Made by a program: the position numbers and the translations under genes. A stretch of 64,000 bases of DNA. Origin: Burkholderiales bacterium. GTDB lineage: Bacteria > Pseudomonadota > Gammaproteobacteria > Burkholderiales > Burkholderiaceae_C. The DNA is taken from positions 62,001 through 126,000 of the forward strand of contig RXJQ01000025.1 in assembly GCA_003963115.1 (NCBI GenBank), read 5' to 3'. Below are positions 54,543 to 63,134 of the stretch, piece by piece (within the stretch, counting starts at the first letter, position 1; every line of letters begins with the position of its first letter). The notes beneath the pieces are model-generated. The model was not told where the DNA came from, searched no databases, and saw only the letters and a program-made list of their open reading frames with translations.

Positions 54543-55490
54543 ATGCAAACCGTCCACACCTTGCCTCATGCCAAGGCGGAGGTGGCCGTGCGGCTGACCG
54601 CCGTGCTGTGCATCAAGGGTGGATTGTCTGCACTCGATCCTGCGCTCTCATCTTGGTGGCGATGGTGGCGTGCCACCATTCCTGGTCAAACCCTGGTCTG
54701 TTGGCGTGACGGGGCAAGCAGCGCATGGCGGCCACTGGTGGCCCATGGCGTCGAGCAAGAGCTGCTTGGCATGTGGACGCCTGCAAGCAGTCCTGGCGCC
54801 CCACGCTCCATCCAATGGGCTGACCGGGCGTACGATCATGGTGAACTGCTCGGGCACAGCGTGACCTGGCTGGATCTGCCTGCCGTTCTGGGACAGGAGC
54901 GTGTCAGCATGATCTGTCTGCGCCTGCCTGAGGGCACGTCTGCGGCCTTGTTGACGCAACTTGGTGAGGTGAGCATGCAGACCCTGCCTTTGTGGTGGGG
55001 GACGGCCGGCTATGCCTTGGACTATGTCAGCGGTCGCTCCGATGTGGCCGCCCAACAAATGGCCGCACTGGCTCGCCGCTACTGGTGCGCACAGTTGCTG
55101 GATTTGACCTCCTTGCAATGGGATGCCCTTCAGGGTTTGCCAGGTGTGAACTGGTTGACCTGGCTGAGTGCGTCCTTTGTCGAACACAGGGGGCTGACCC
55201 TGGACGACTTGGTCCAGGCCCTGGGCGCAGCATCGGGCGAGCGTGTGTTCCATCGGCGATCGGCCAATGGCTTGTCGGTTGCGGCTGGTGCCGAACCAGT
55301 CAAGGGCGACATCAACCAATCGGAACCCTTGGCGCCCTATGCCCGTATCGCCCACATCATGAAAGGATTGGTCCTGGAGACGATGACGCCGCTGGCCGGA
55401 CCTTTGGCTCGCCCCAAGGTGTTGAAAGCCTGGCTCAATCGATTTGAGGCACCGCAAGTCTGGCTGCAAGCCGATATCAGCCATGAATGA
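54543..55490 (+). CDS. DUF3396 type VI immunity family protein
   Basis: 315 residues resembling DUF3396, a family annotated as type VI immunity proteins. The Trp-rich SSWWRWWRATIPG near the start, LPLWWGTAGYALDYVSG around 155 and GVNWLTWLSASFVEHRG around 205 are the family-like blocks. Cytoplasmic by sequence. It starts 15 bases after the propeller gene. Which toxin it neutralises is not shown. The frame also contains an ATG four codons upstream. Confidence 0.65.
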   Translation: MQTVHTLPHAKAEVAVRLTAVLCIKGGLSALDPALSSWWRWWRATIPGQTLVCWRDGASSAWRPLVAHGVEQELLGMWTPASSPGAPRSIQWADRAYDHGELLGHSVTWLDLPAVLGQERVSMICLRLPEGTSAALLTQLGEVSMQTLPLWWGTAGYALDYVSGRSDVAAQQMAALARRYWCAQLLDLTSLQWDALQGLPGVNWLTWLSASFVEHRGLTLDDLVQALGAASGERVFHRRSANGLSVAAGAEPVKGDINQSEPLAPYARIAHIMKGLVLETMTPLAGPLARPKVLKAWLNRFEAPQVWLQADISHE

Positions 55491-55529
55491 TGGCCAGGCG
55501 ACTCAGTTGAGCCTGAATGGGGGGTACGC

Positions 55530-55712
55530 ATGAACGGGCGTTTGCTGGCCGTAGCGATCCTGGGTCTGGTGGCCTTCCTTTTCGTGGTTTGGGTTGTGAA
55601 GGATCGCATCGTGACTGGCGCCATGGAGCCCGGCGCGAAGACGCGTTTACGTGTGGCTCTGATCTTTATCGCCGTGGCAGGCTGGCTGTTCTGGTTGGAC
55701 CGGCAGACCTGA
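55530..55712 (+). CDS. Small two-helix membrane protein
   Basis: 60 residues: helix one is LLAVAILGLVAFLFVVWVV, helix two VALIFIAVAGWLFWL, joined by a basic loop KDRIVTGAMEPGAKTRLR. No family recognised. The gene is placed between the DUF3396 gene and tagH, on the same strand. It could be an extra membrane immunity protein or a minor T6SS subunit; neither is supported beyond position. Confidence 0.55.
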   Translation: MNGRLLAVAILGLVAFLFVVWVVKDRIVTGAMEPGAKTRLRVALIFIAVAGWLFWLDRQT

Positions 55713-55829
55713 TTTCCGGCAGGATTCCCGCCGCATGACTTTCGTTGATTGACCAAGGTCAGCCCCCCCGACACCATTTCCTCATCGCCCCCACTCCACT
55801 TCTATAAACCGGGGCAGTCTGGAGCTTTC

Positions 55830-58034
55830 ATGCACTTGCTCATCCGCGCCGTCAGCCTTGCTGGCCAGCCCTTGACGCAGGCCATATCCGCGTACTTTGA
55901 CGAGCGTGGCGGCACCATCGGCCGTTCCGACACCAACACCCTGGCGCTACCCGACCCGGAGCGCCGCATATCGCGCCTGCAGGCCGAGGTCAGCCGCAGC
56001 CCCGATGGCTGGCGCATTCTGAATGTGGGCAACACCAACCCGATCTGGCACAACAACAAGCCCGTGCCACCCGGCGAAGGCGTCCTGCTCGATGAAAACG
56101 ACGAATTGCAGATCGGCACCTATGCCCTGCAGGTCACCTATTCGCAAAACGATGCCACGGCACGCACGATCACCAAGGGGCGTGCAGCTGTCGATTCGCG
56201 CACCGTCATCGTGGGCTCTGGCCAAGAGCCCAGAACCGACCCGAACCTGATGCGAACGTCGGAGCACACCACGGGTGTGACGCCTGTGGCTTCGGTGCCG
56301 CCAGCGATGCCTCCTGCAGTGCCGCCTGCCTTCAGCGCCGCGCCGGCTGCCGGGGCCTCACCTTTTGCCGACCTTCTGGGAGGACTTGGCGGTGCCCCCG
56401 CGCCGGCCGCCGCAGCCTCCGCATCCCCCTTTGCGGACCTGCTTGGCGGCGGCCTGGGCGCGCCATCGCCGTCGCCAACTCCGTCCTCAGTACCGGCCAG
56501 CGCCGTTCATGCTGCGGCACCGGCTGCTGCCACACGCCTGCCCGACGACTTCGACCCCTTCGCCGACTTCCAGGCCACGCCCTCGCCATCTGGCCGGGCC
56601 CCGGTCAAAGCCAGCAGCTGGGACTTGCCGGCGGCACCCACACCTCCGGTCAGCGCCTCGCCTTTTGACCTCTCGCCCGGCGCCAAGCAACTGCCTGGGG
56701 ACCTAGATCTGCTTGGCGCAGTGGCCCCTCCGGGTGCCGGCTCCATCGACCAGATGTTCGGTCTGGGTGGCGGCACCAGCAGCGATCCACTGGCTGCCTT
56801 CCTCAAGAAGACCGAGCCGGCCGCGCCTGCCGAGGCCGCCGCAGGCACCCCGGTGAGCGTGGACCCTTTGTCGCTGATCAAGCCGCGCGTGGAAGTCAGC
56901 ACGGCCGAGTCGAATGCGCCACCGGTTCACAGCGCGCCGGCCCTGCCTGACGATGTGCCCGAATTGAACGCCGCCATGCCGCTGCCCCCGGTGGTGTCCT
57001 CGCTTGCCTCAACGCGTGAGCCCGTGGCAGCGAGCTTTTCCTTCATGCCGCCGCCCGCCTCAGCCCAGCCTCAACAGCCGCATACCGAGCCGGCCGGCGC
57101 CTCGCCCTTTGCTGATCTGGGTCTGGGCAAGCCATCGCAAGGCCATCTGCTGGACGACCTGGACCTTGCCCCGCAGACCGTGCCCAGCGTGCACGTCAAG
57201 GCGCTGGATGTGGACATGCCCATCGGCCACGAACCCCTGGCCGAGCCCATCCAGACGCAGTTGCCCATCCCGCAGACGGCCGTGCCACATGTCGAGGTCA
57301 AGCCGGCGGCTCTGGCGGTGACACCTGTGCAGCCCCTTGCCGCAGCCCCTGCACCGCTGCCATCGCCGCAGCAGGCCGCGGCAGCCGCCAGCCAGTCCGC
57401 CGACACCGCCGCGCTGTGGGCCGCGTTCTGCGAGGGCGCCGGGATCCATTTCACGCCACCGCAAGGCCTCAACCCGGACCTGATGCGCGTCATTGGCCAA
57501 CTGCTGCACCACACAGTGGATGGCAGCCTCAAGCTGGTGGCGGCCCGCGCGGCCACCAAGCAGGAAATGCGCGCCGAGGTCACCATGATCCAGGCGCGTC
57601 GCAACAACCCCTTGAAGTTCTCGCCCGACACGCAGTCCGCCATGGAGCAGCTGCTGCAACCACCTTTGCGTGGCTTCATGAGCGGCCCCGAAGCCGTGGC
57701 CGATGCCATGGACGACCTGCTGGGCCACACCATCGGCACCATGGTCGGCATGCGCGCCGCGCTCGAAGGCGTGCTGGCCCGCTTCGAGCCCAACCAGCTG
57801 GAGACCAAGCTCGTGGGCCGCAGCATGCTCGACAGCCTGCTGCCCATGAACCGCCGCGCCAAGTTGTGGGAGCTCTACCTCCAGCATTACGATGCGGTCA
57901 AGGCCGAGGCCCAGGATGACTTCCACAACCTCTTCGGACGTGCCTTCCTGCAAGCCTACGAAGAACAACTCGATCGACTGGAGGCCGAGCGCCGCCACCA
58001 GGGCAGCAACGCTTCCGCCAAACCCGCCGCATGA
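55830..58034 (+). CDS. tagH: T6SS FHA-domain regulator TagH
   Basis: 734 residues from ATG 55830 with GGAG six bases ahead; the open frame before it is not FHA-like. The N-terminal FHA domain shows GGTIGRSDTNTLALPDPERRISRLQAEV and the NTNPIWHNN core, which binds phospho-Thr. A long Pro/Ala-rich linker (about 150-510) holds repeated ASPFADLL-type motifs, followed by the TagH-family C-terminal domain (LWAAFCEGAGI to LFGRAFLQAYEEQLDRLEAE). In the known pathway it is the target of a PpkA kinase and of PppA. Its TGA overlaps the pppA start. Confidence 0.92.
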   Translation: MHLLIRAVSLAGQPLTQAISAYFDERGGTIGRSDTNTLALPDPERRISRLQAEVSRSPDGWRILNVGNTNPIWHNNKPVPPGEGVLLDENDELQIGTYALQVTYSQNDATARTITKGRAAVDSRTVIVGSGQEPRTDPNLMRTSEHTTGVTPVASVPPAMPPAVPPAFSAAPAAGASPFADLLGGLGGAPAPAAAASASPFADLLGGGLGAPSPSPTPSSVPASAVHAAAPAAATRLPDDFDPFADFQATPSPSGRAPVKASSWDLPAAPTPPVSASPFDLSPGAKQLPGDLDLLGAVAPPGAGSIDQMFGLGGGTSSDPLAAFLKKTEPAAPAEAAAGTPVSVDPLSLIKPRVEVSTAESNAPPVHSAPALPDDVPELNAAMPLPPVVSSLASTREPVAASFSFMPPPASAQPQQPHTEPAGASPFADLGLGKPSQGHLLDDLDLAPQTVPSVHVKALDVDMPIGHEPLAEPIQTQLPIPQTAVPHVEVKPAALAVTPVQPLAAAPAPLPSPQQAAAAASQSADTAALWAAFCEGAGIHFTPPQGLNPDLMRVIGQLLHHTVDGSLKLVAARAATKQEMRAEVTMIQARRNNPLKFSPDTQSAMEQLLQPPLRGFMSGPEAVADAMDDLLGHTIGTMVGMRAALEGVLARFEPNQLETKLVGRSMLDSLLPMNRRAKLWELYLQHYDAVKAEAQDDFHNLFGRAFLQAYEEQLDRLEAERRHQGSNASAKPAA

Positions 58035-58798
58035 TGCGTATTGAAGTAGCCAGCCGAAGCGAAGTCGGTCAGCGTTCGCACAACGAAGACGACTTTCGTC
58101 ATGGCACCTCCGGCACGCAGGTCTACGCCGTGCTGTCGGACGGCGCGGGCGGCCACAGCAACGGGGCCATGGCCTCCGACATCGTCGTGCGCACGGCCAC
58201 CGTGCTGCTGCAACGGGCCACGGTGTTCAATCCCGCCGTGCTCGAAGCCGCCATCGAAGAGGCCAACGACGCACTCAACGTCGGCCAGCAAGGCCTGCAA
58301 AGCCACCAGCGCATGCATGCCACCGTGGTCGCGCTGTGGCTGGAGGCCGAGCAAGGCCTGGCGCTGTGGGCCCACGTCGGCGACTCGCGGCTCTACCGCG
58401 TGCGCCAGGGCCAGGTCGAACAACTCACGGTGGACGACAGCGTCGTGCAGCACATGGTCAACGCCGGCTTCATCAAGCCCGAGGAAGCCCGCCATCACCC
58501 ACGCAAGAACCAGCTGCTGGCAGCCATGGGCAGCGAAGAGACGCCCCACGTGCATCTCACGCTCGAACCCGAGCCCCTGCGTGAAGGTGACGCCTTCCTG
58601 CTGTGCTCCGACGGCTGGTGGGACCACCTCGAGCCCGAAGACATCGAGCACACCATGCACCAGGCCGAAAACCCCCAGCAGTGGCTCGACCACATGGCCG
58701 CGCTGGTGGCCAGCCGCCAGGTACCCAACCAAGACAACTACACTGCGGTGGCTGTCTGGGTCGGTAACCCGGGCGAGGTTACCCGCTTCGGCGCATGA
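58031..58798 (+). CDS. pppA: T6SS PP2C-type protein phosphatase PppA
   Basis: 255-residue Mn/Mg-dependent Ser/Thr phosphatase. The metal-binding residues occur in RSHNEDDF (N-terminal) and VLSDGAGGHSNG, then LWAHVGDSRLYRVRQG, LLCSDGWWDHL and the terminal QDNYTAVAVWVG with its Asp. It reverses phosphorylation of TagH in other species. ATGA overlap with tagH links their translation. No kinase gene lies next to it. Confidence 0.93.
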   Translation: MMRIEVASRSEVGQRSHNEDDFRHGTSGTQVYAVLSDGAGGHSNGAMASDIVVRTATVLLQRATVFNPAVLEAAIEEANDALNVGQQGLQSHQRMHATVVALWLEAEQGLALWAHVGDSRLYRVRQGQVEQLTVDDSVVQHMVNAGFIKPEEARHHPRKNQLLAAMGSEETPHVHLTLEPEPLREGDAFLLCSDGWWDHLEPEDIEHTMHQAENPQQWLDHMAALVASRQVPNQDNYTAVAVWVGNPGEVTRFGA

Positions 58799-58899
58799 CC
58801 GCGCCTGATCGTGCCTGACCACGCGGGGTGACAAAAGTCCCTTTCCATCACATGGCGGCGGGCATACAGTGCAGCCGTCAACTTGCCAAGGACCTGTCC

Positions 58900-59484
58900 A
58901 TGAACACGTCTGTTTCCTCCCGTCTGTTTCTCGGTATGACCCGATCCCTGCTGGCCGCCGCCCTGCTGGCTGGCCTGAGCCTGGCCCATGCCGAAGGCCC
59001 CGCCCCGACCAATGTCCTCAAAGGCAAGGCCGTGACCGAGGGCAACCTCATCGACGCCCTCACGCCTGAAGAGCCCGTGGTCACCCGCAGCCTGCGTGTG
59101 CAGCGCGACACGCCCGGCCAGCAGGCCGCCCGCAAGCCCAGCGCCTCGCTGCTCATCACCTTCGAGACCAACTCCGCCGAACTCACGCCCCAGGCCAAGA
59201 AGCAGCTCGACGTGGTGGCCGCGGCCCTGCGCAACAACAAGCTGGCCGAGTACGCCTTCAACGTCGAAGGCCATGCCGACCCGCGCGGCACGCACGACCT
59301 GAACCTCTCCTTGTCGCAGCAGCGTGCCGAAAGCGTGCGCAGCTACCTGATCACCGCGCATGCCATCGATCCCAAGCGCCTGAAGGCCGTGGGCAAGGGC
59401 GACAGCGAACAGATCGACACCAACAACCCGGCCGCGCCGGAAAATCGCCGCGTCACCATCGTGACGGACGTTCAGACGCAGTGA
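58900..59484 (+). CDS. OmpA-family peptidoglycan-binding protein
   Basis: 194 residues with a signal peptide (MNTSVSSRLFLGMTRSLLAAALLAG, ending AHA) and an OmpA-type domain from about 85: LLITFETNSAELTPQAKKQLD, VEGHADPRGTHDLNLSLSQQRAESV and PENRRVTI. The ATG 24 codons into a longer open frame is used because it starts the signal. It could anchor the T6SS to the wall, in the role of TagL, though it lacks a membrane helix. The next gene overlaps its stop by GTGA. Confidence 0.88.
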   Translation: MNTSVSSRLFLGMTRSLLAAALLAGLSLAHAEGPAPTNVLKGKAVTEGNLIDALTPEEPVVTRSLRVQRDTPGQQAARKPSASLLITFETNSAELTPQAKKQLDVVAAALRNNKLAEYAFNVEGHADPRGTHDLNLSLSQQRAESVRSYLITAHAIDPKRLKAVGKGDSEQIDTNNPAAPENRRVTIVTDVQTQ

Positions 59485-60650
59485 GCGCCGAGCATCATGC
59501 CGTCGTCGTGATCGGCGGCGGCCCGGCGGGTTCGGCCGCCGCACGCACCCTGGCTGCTAAGGGCGTGGACGTTTGCGTCATCGACAAGGCCAGCTTCCCG
59601 CGTGCCAAGCTCTGCGGCGGTTTGCTGACCCTGCGCAGCCGCAAGCTCTTCACGCAGATTTTCGGCGATGCGGCCTGGGAGCCGGCCTTCGAATACGAGG
59701 CCCATGGCATCCGCCTGTTTCATCAGGACCGCTGCCTCAGCGAAGTCGACAACCACAGCGCGCTGTACTTCACCTGCCGTCGCCGCTTTGACCACTACTT
59801 GTTGGGTCTGGCCAGGCAACAAGGGGCCATGGTCCACGAGGGTGACGGCCTGGCCTCGGTCGACCTGGCTGGCAAGGTCTGCCATCTGCAATCGGGCAGG
59901 CAGATGGCCTATGACCACCTGATCGGCGCGGACGGCGTCAACAGCATGGTCGCGCGCACCCTGTTCGGTGCGGCCTATGAGCGCAGCAAGATTGCCTTCG
60001 CGCTGGAGATGGACGTGAGCCGCGGTCATCTGCCTCGCGAGGTCACGCGCCCGGAGATCTACTTCGGCGTCGTCAAATGGGGCTATGGATGGGTCTTCCC
60101 CAAGCAGGACACGGTGACGGTGGGCGTGGGCGGCATCCAGGCGCGCAACCCCAATATGAAGCAGGCCTTCGAGGCCTTCCTGACCCAGGTGTTTGGCACC
60201 ATGCCGCCCGGCAAGATGAAAGGCCACCACATTCCCTTTGGCGACTACAAACGTCGCCCCGGTGCCGCAGGCGTGCTGCTGGCAGGCGATGCGGCCGGGC
60301 TGGTGGAGCCCATCACGGGTGAGGGCATTGCCTTCGCCATGCAAAGCGGCTACTTCGCGGGTCTGGCGGTGCTGGAGGCGATGCGGTCGCCACATGCGGG
60401 GGTTTCGGCCTTGGCAGCCTACCAGCGCCACAGCACCGAGATCACCCGCGCCCTGGACCACGCCAAACGCCTGCGCTACCTGATCTTCCCCTCACCCAGC
60501 GAGCGCCTGCTGGTCAAGATGCTGCCACGCAGCGCGACCTTGACCCGCAAGCACCTGGACCTCATGGCCGATGAGATCGGCTATGGAGACTACGCCCGCT
60601 ACATCGGAACGCGCGCGATCAAGGGCTTGGTGAGCGGGCGCTTTTTCTAG
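59481..60650 (+). CDS. FAD-dependent oxidoreductase of the geranylgeranyl-reductase family
   Basis: 389 residues. The FAD-binding Rossmann start VVIGGGPAGSAAARTLAAKGVDVCVIDK and the second FAD motif GVLLAGDAAGLVEPITGEGIAFAM are intact. The middle part has YDHLIGADGVNSMVARTL. These enzymes reduce isoprenoid or other double bonds, and the substrate here is unknown. It starts at GTG 59481 inside the stop of the OmpA gene and its stop overlaps by four bases the convergent small gene. It shows no T6SS function. Confidence 0.88.
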   Translation: MSAEHHAVVVIGGGPAGSAAARTLAAKGVDVCVIDKASFPRAKLCGGLLTLRSRKLFTQIFGDAAWEPAFEYEAHGIRLFHQDRCLSEVDNHSALYFTCRRRFDHYLLGLARQQGAMVHEGDGLASVDLAGKVCHLQSGRQMAYDHLIGADGVNSMVARTLFGAAYERSKIAFALEMDVSRGHLPREVTRPEIYFGVVKWGYGWVFPKQDTVTVGVGGIQARNPNMKQAFEAFLTQVFGTMPPGKMKGHHIPFGDYKRRPGAAGVLLAGDAAGLVEPITGEGIAFAMQSGYFAGLAVLEAMRSPHAGVSALAAYQRHSTEITRALDHAKRLRYLIFPSPSERLLVKMLPRSATLTRKHLDLMADEIGYGDYARYIGTRAIKGLVSGRFF

Positions 60651-61009
60651 TTGGGCAACTCGCTACCCTGTGCCGCCTGGAAGTTGCTCATGTTGGCAGG
60701 CATCGTCCATTCGTTTGAAGGGGGTACAGGCAACATCACGGTGTGCTGCCCATCCTTGTCTTCAACAAGGGCGCGATCATTGAATGAATTCAGCACCACA
60801 TCAACGTGAAAGCGTGCGGGCTTCATCACCTGGAGGTTGATGCCTGATGGCGGCTCCACGACCACTCTGAACTTGATGACATCGGGGCTATGGTCATAGA
60901 CGTAGGCAAAGCGACAGTGAGCGCCCGCTGTCGCCTGACCATTGGCGGTGATCCGGTACACATTGCCCAACAGATCAACCCGTGTCGCTGAGTACTCAAA
61001 CTGGGACAT
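60647..61009 (-). CDS. Unknown 120-residue protein
   Basis: Not recognised. MSQFEYSATRVDLLGNVYRI begins a beta-rich soluble protein without signal peptide. GGAGG is next to the start, and the reading frame overlaps the end of the FAD oxidoreductase by four bases. It lies between that gene and the interrupted lipase, on the lipase strand, so it may belong to the same effector locus. The 175 bases between it and the lipase end hold nothing I recognise. Confidence 0.6.
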   Translation of the reverse strand: MSQFEYSATRVDLLGNVYRITANGQATAGAHCRFAYVYDHSPDVIKFRVVVEPPSGINLQVMKPARFHVDVVLNSFNDRALVEDKDGQHTVMLPVPPSNEWTMPANMSNFQAAQGSELPN

Positions 61010-61184
61010 AGCGCCTCCTGACGAAAGAACGGTTGAGGTGGTACTGCGACTGTCAGTGTAGGAGGGTCTGGGGGTTTTGCTCCATTTACTAAGTTGGCGA
61101 GGGGGCTATTCCCATGCGGCCTCTGCCCATCAGATGGCGGGGGTGGCCTGCCGTCTTGCACCACCACTGACAAGCAAGGGTTCT

Positions 61185-62072
61185 TCAGCCAAATGCAGTG
61201 GACCGTTCCCACGACACAGGCCGGTTGTCTGCGAACTTCAGTTCCCTGTCGCCGCCGATATAGCAACAGCGTGGATCGGACGGCAGCGTTTCATCTTTGG
61301 CGAAGCCTGCCAAGGAATCGTGGACAAAATTGTCGAAGAACTCGATGACCAAGGGATCACTCAAACCTTTGCCATGCGTGAACTCGTCTTCATACGCCTT
61401 CAGCATCTGCTGGTAGTGTGGCCTGAGGGGCTTGCTGCCGCTGGTTTGATGCGCTTTGATGTACTCAATGTCCTTCAACAAGTTCTTGTCGTAGATGTCG
61501 AGGTTGCCAATCAGTTCATCACTGTAATTGGGCAATGCCCGCAGCTTGGCCCGCTCGCGAAGATAGGGGTCATTGACGTCATCAAAGCGGGCCTTGGCGG
61601 CCAGGTAAGCCTGCTTTTCTTTATCGTGGGGGACGTCCGGAGAGGTCTGGTTCGCGAGGAGCCATTCGCTCTTTTTGTCGTTCATCTCTTTTTCTGCACG
61701 CAGGCGGGCGGGATCTCGCTCCAGTGCGCCGACGCGTGCTTTCAAGCCCTGTTGGCCTGATGCGGCATCTCCTTCGCCCTCCTTGCGGAAGGTTTCGTTC
61801 TGCTTCCTGATCTCAGCGTACTCCTGATCACGCAGGCGCAAGTGGATCTTGCGGAAGCGCCAGCGGTAGTAAAGCTCGCTGTGGGCAAGAAGGGCGTCGC
61901 CGAGTCGGCCCTGGGAGAATCCTCCGGCAGACAAGACCTTGTTGAATCGTTCGGACAAGGCGTCGTCGTACTCGAAGTCCGTGGCCAAGTTGGGATCAGT
62001 TAAATGCTTGAGCGGAACTCCGTAGGCGATGGCCTCTTCATACATCTTGCGCAGGGGAATTTTGCTAAGCAA
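61185..62072 (-). CDS. C-terminal part of Tle1-like phospholipase
   Basis: 295 residues if started at ATG 62072 (MLSKIPLRKMYEEA), but the frame is open from just after the TAA at 62145. It is mostly helical and charged (RLRDQEYAEIRKQNETF), as in the C-terminal region of this family. AAGGAGGT lies about 30 bases before the ATG, too far to be a clear start signal, so independent translation is doubtful. Confidence 0.6.
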   Translation of the reverse strand: MLSKIPLRKMYEEAIAYGVPLKHLTDPNLATDFEYDDALSERFNKVLSAGGFSQGRLGDALLAHSELYYRWRFRKIHLRLRDQEYAEIRKQNETFRKEGEGDAASGQQGLKARVGALERDPARLRAEKEMNDKKSEWLLANQTSPDVPHDKEKQAYLAAKARFDDVNDPYLRERAKLRALPNYSDELIGNLDIYDKNLLKDIEYIKAHQTSGSKPLRPHYQQMLKAYEDEFTHGKGLSDPLVIEFFDNFVHDSLAGFAKDETLPSDPRCCYIGGDRELKFADNRPVSWERSTAFG

Positions 62073-62144
62073 AAGATCGCGTGTTTCGCTTTTACCTCCT
62101 TCATCAGGCCGATATCCCCCGCCTACGTTTGAGTGCGCGCCAGG

Positions 62145-63134
62145 TTAGACGATCTCCTGGGCGCCATCGGGCAGCTTGGCACCGTCCCATACTGTGTCCA
62201 AAGGGAATGAGTTTCTGAACTCGTTCATCGCCATGAGGTGCAGGGTACGCGTCACGAGAGGCGGGATACGCAGGTTGCTGGCCCAGGAAGCATGGCCATC
62301 GAACACGCCCGGGGTCGGGTCTGCGCCGGGCTTGTCGCCAAAGGCCAGCGTGTTGAGCCAGCTTCTGCGTTGCGCCATGGCCGTGTCCAGCGCCACCCAT
62401 TTCTTGGCTGTGGCGAGTGAGCCCAAGCTGGTGCTCGCTGGCAAGCCCACTGATGCCACGGTATCAAACAAGCCCAGAAAGTAGATCTCGCAGGGGCGAT
62501 GGATGCTCCTCAGCGTGCCTTGCCTGGAGCCGGCATCCCATGCGCATCGATCGTTGATGCGGCGTGCGAATGCCCGCGCGAGTGTGGCGCCGCGCGAAAA
62601 ACCAAAGATGGCCAGATTGACCGATTCAATCTTGTCAGCAGGGTGCTTGGCGACGGTGGCATCGAACCATTTCATGGCCTGATCCAGGCGGGCATCGCCG
62701 TATTTGCCAAAGGCCATGCCATCGTCATCACCGATGTCGCTAATTTCTTTGAAGTAGGTGCCCAGGCCTGGGATGTAATGCGCGTAGATGCCCTTCGCCA
62801 CGTCTTCTCTGGGGTGAGCCTTGAACAATCGAGCGACGTTGCTGTGCTTGTCCGTGCCTTCGTCCGCGTCCAGATTGTTGCCGGTGCCATCAAAGAAGAA
62901 TGAAATGCGCAGCGTCACTTTGCATGTGTGCGTAGCTGGTTGGCCGTCTAGGCGAGCACCCAGCGCTTGGGCGCGTTGCGCCAAGTCTGGCCCATCGATG
63001 GGGGCATGTGGTGGTGAGCACACAGGGGCAGACAGGGTTCGCGAAGCCGCCGCGCTGCTGCCGAGCGCTTCGTAGGGCTGGCGCGTGGCCGGGCCTGCTG
63101 TGGCTGTTTCAGTGGTCTTGCTGGAGTTGTTCAT
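62145..63134 (-). CDS. N-terminal part of Tle1-like phospholipase
   Basis: 329 residues up to the stop, carrying the oxyanion/nucleophile half (FFDGTGNN, GFSRGA, LFDTVASVGLP) and ending DGAQEIV. An ATG at 63179 would add 15 residues. The start overlaps the end of the upstream DUF3304 gene by 26 bases. Alone it lacks the HS-VGGGY block and should be inactive as a lipase. Confidence 0.7.
   Translation of the reverse strand: MNNSSKTTETATAGPATRQPYEALGSSAAASRTLSAPVCSPPHAPIDGPDLAQRAQALGARLDGQPATHTCKVTLRISFFFDGTGNNLDADEGTDKHSNVARLFKAHPREDVAKGIYAHYIPGLGTYFKEISDIGDDDGMAFGKYGDARLDQAMKWFDATVAKHPADKIESVNLAIFGFSRGATLARAFARRINDRCAWDAGSRQGTLRSIHRPCEIYFLGLFDTVASVGLPASTSLGSLATAKKWVALDTAMAQRRSWLNTLAFGDKPGADPTPGVFDGHASWASNLRIPPLVTRTLHLMAMNEFRNSFPLDTVWDGAKLPDGAQEIV

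Larger units (their letters stand above)
61185..63134 (-). pseudogene. Tle1-type (DUF2235) phospholipase gene split by an in-frame TAA
   Basis: Reading from ATG 63134 to the stop at 61185 gives 650 codons in one frame, with a TAA at 62147-62145 (codon 330). Just after the stop the frame continues PGAHSNVGGGYRPDEGGK, the second active-site block of DUF2235 lipases. The first block FFDGTGNN, the nucleophile S180 in GFSRGA and D224 in LFDTVAS are before it. The stop thus falls between the nucleophile and the likely catalytic His334. Tle1 enzymes are T6SS anti-membrane effectors. It could be a true nonsense mutation, a sequencing error or a read-through; the frame is otherwise intact. Confidence 0.8.
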
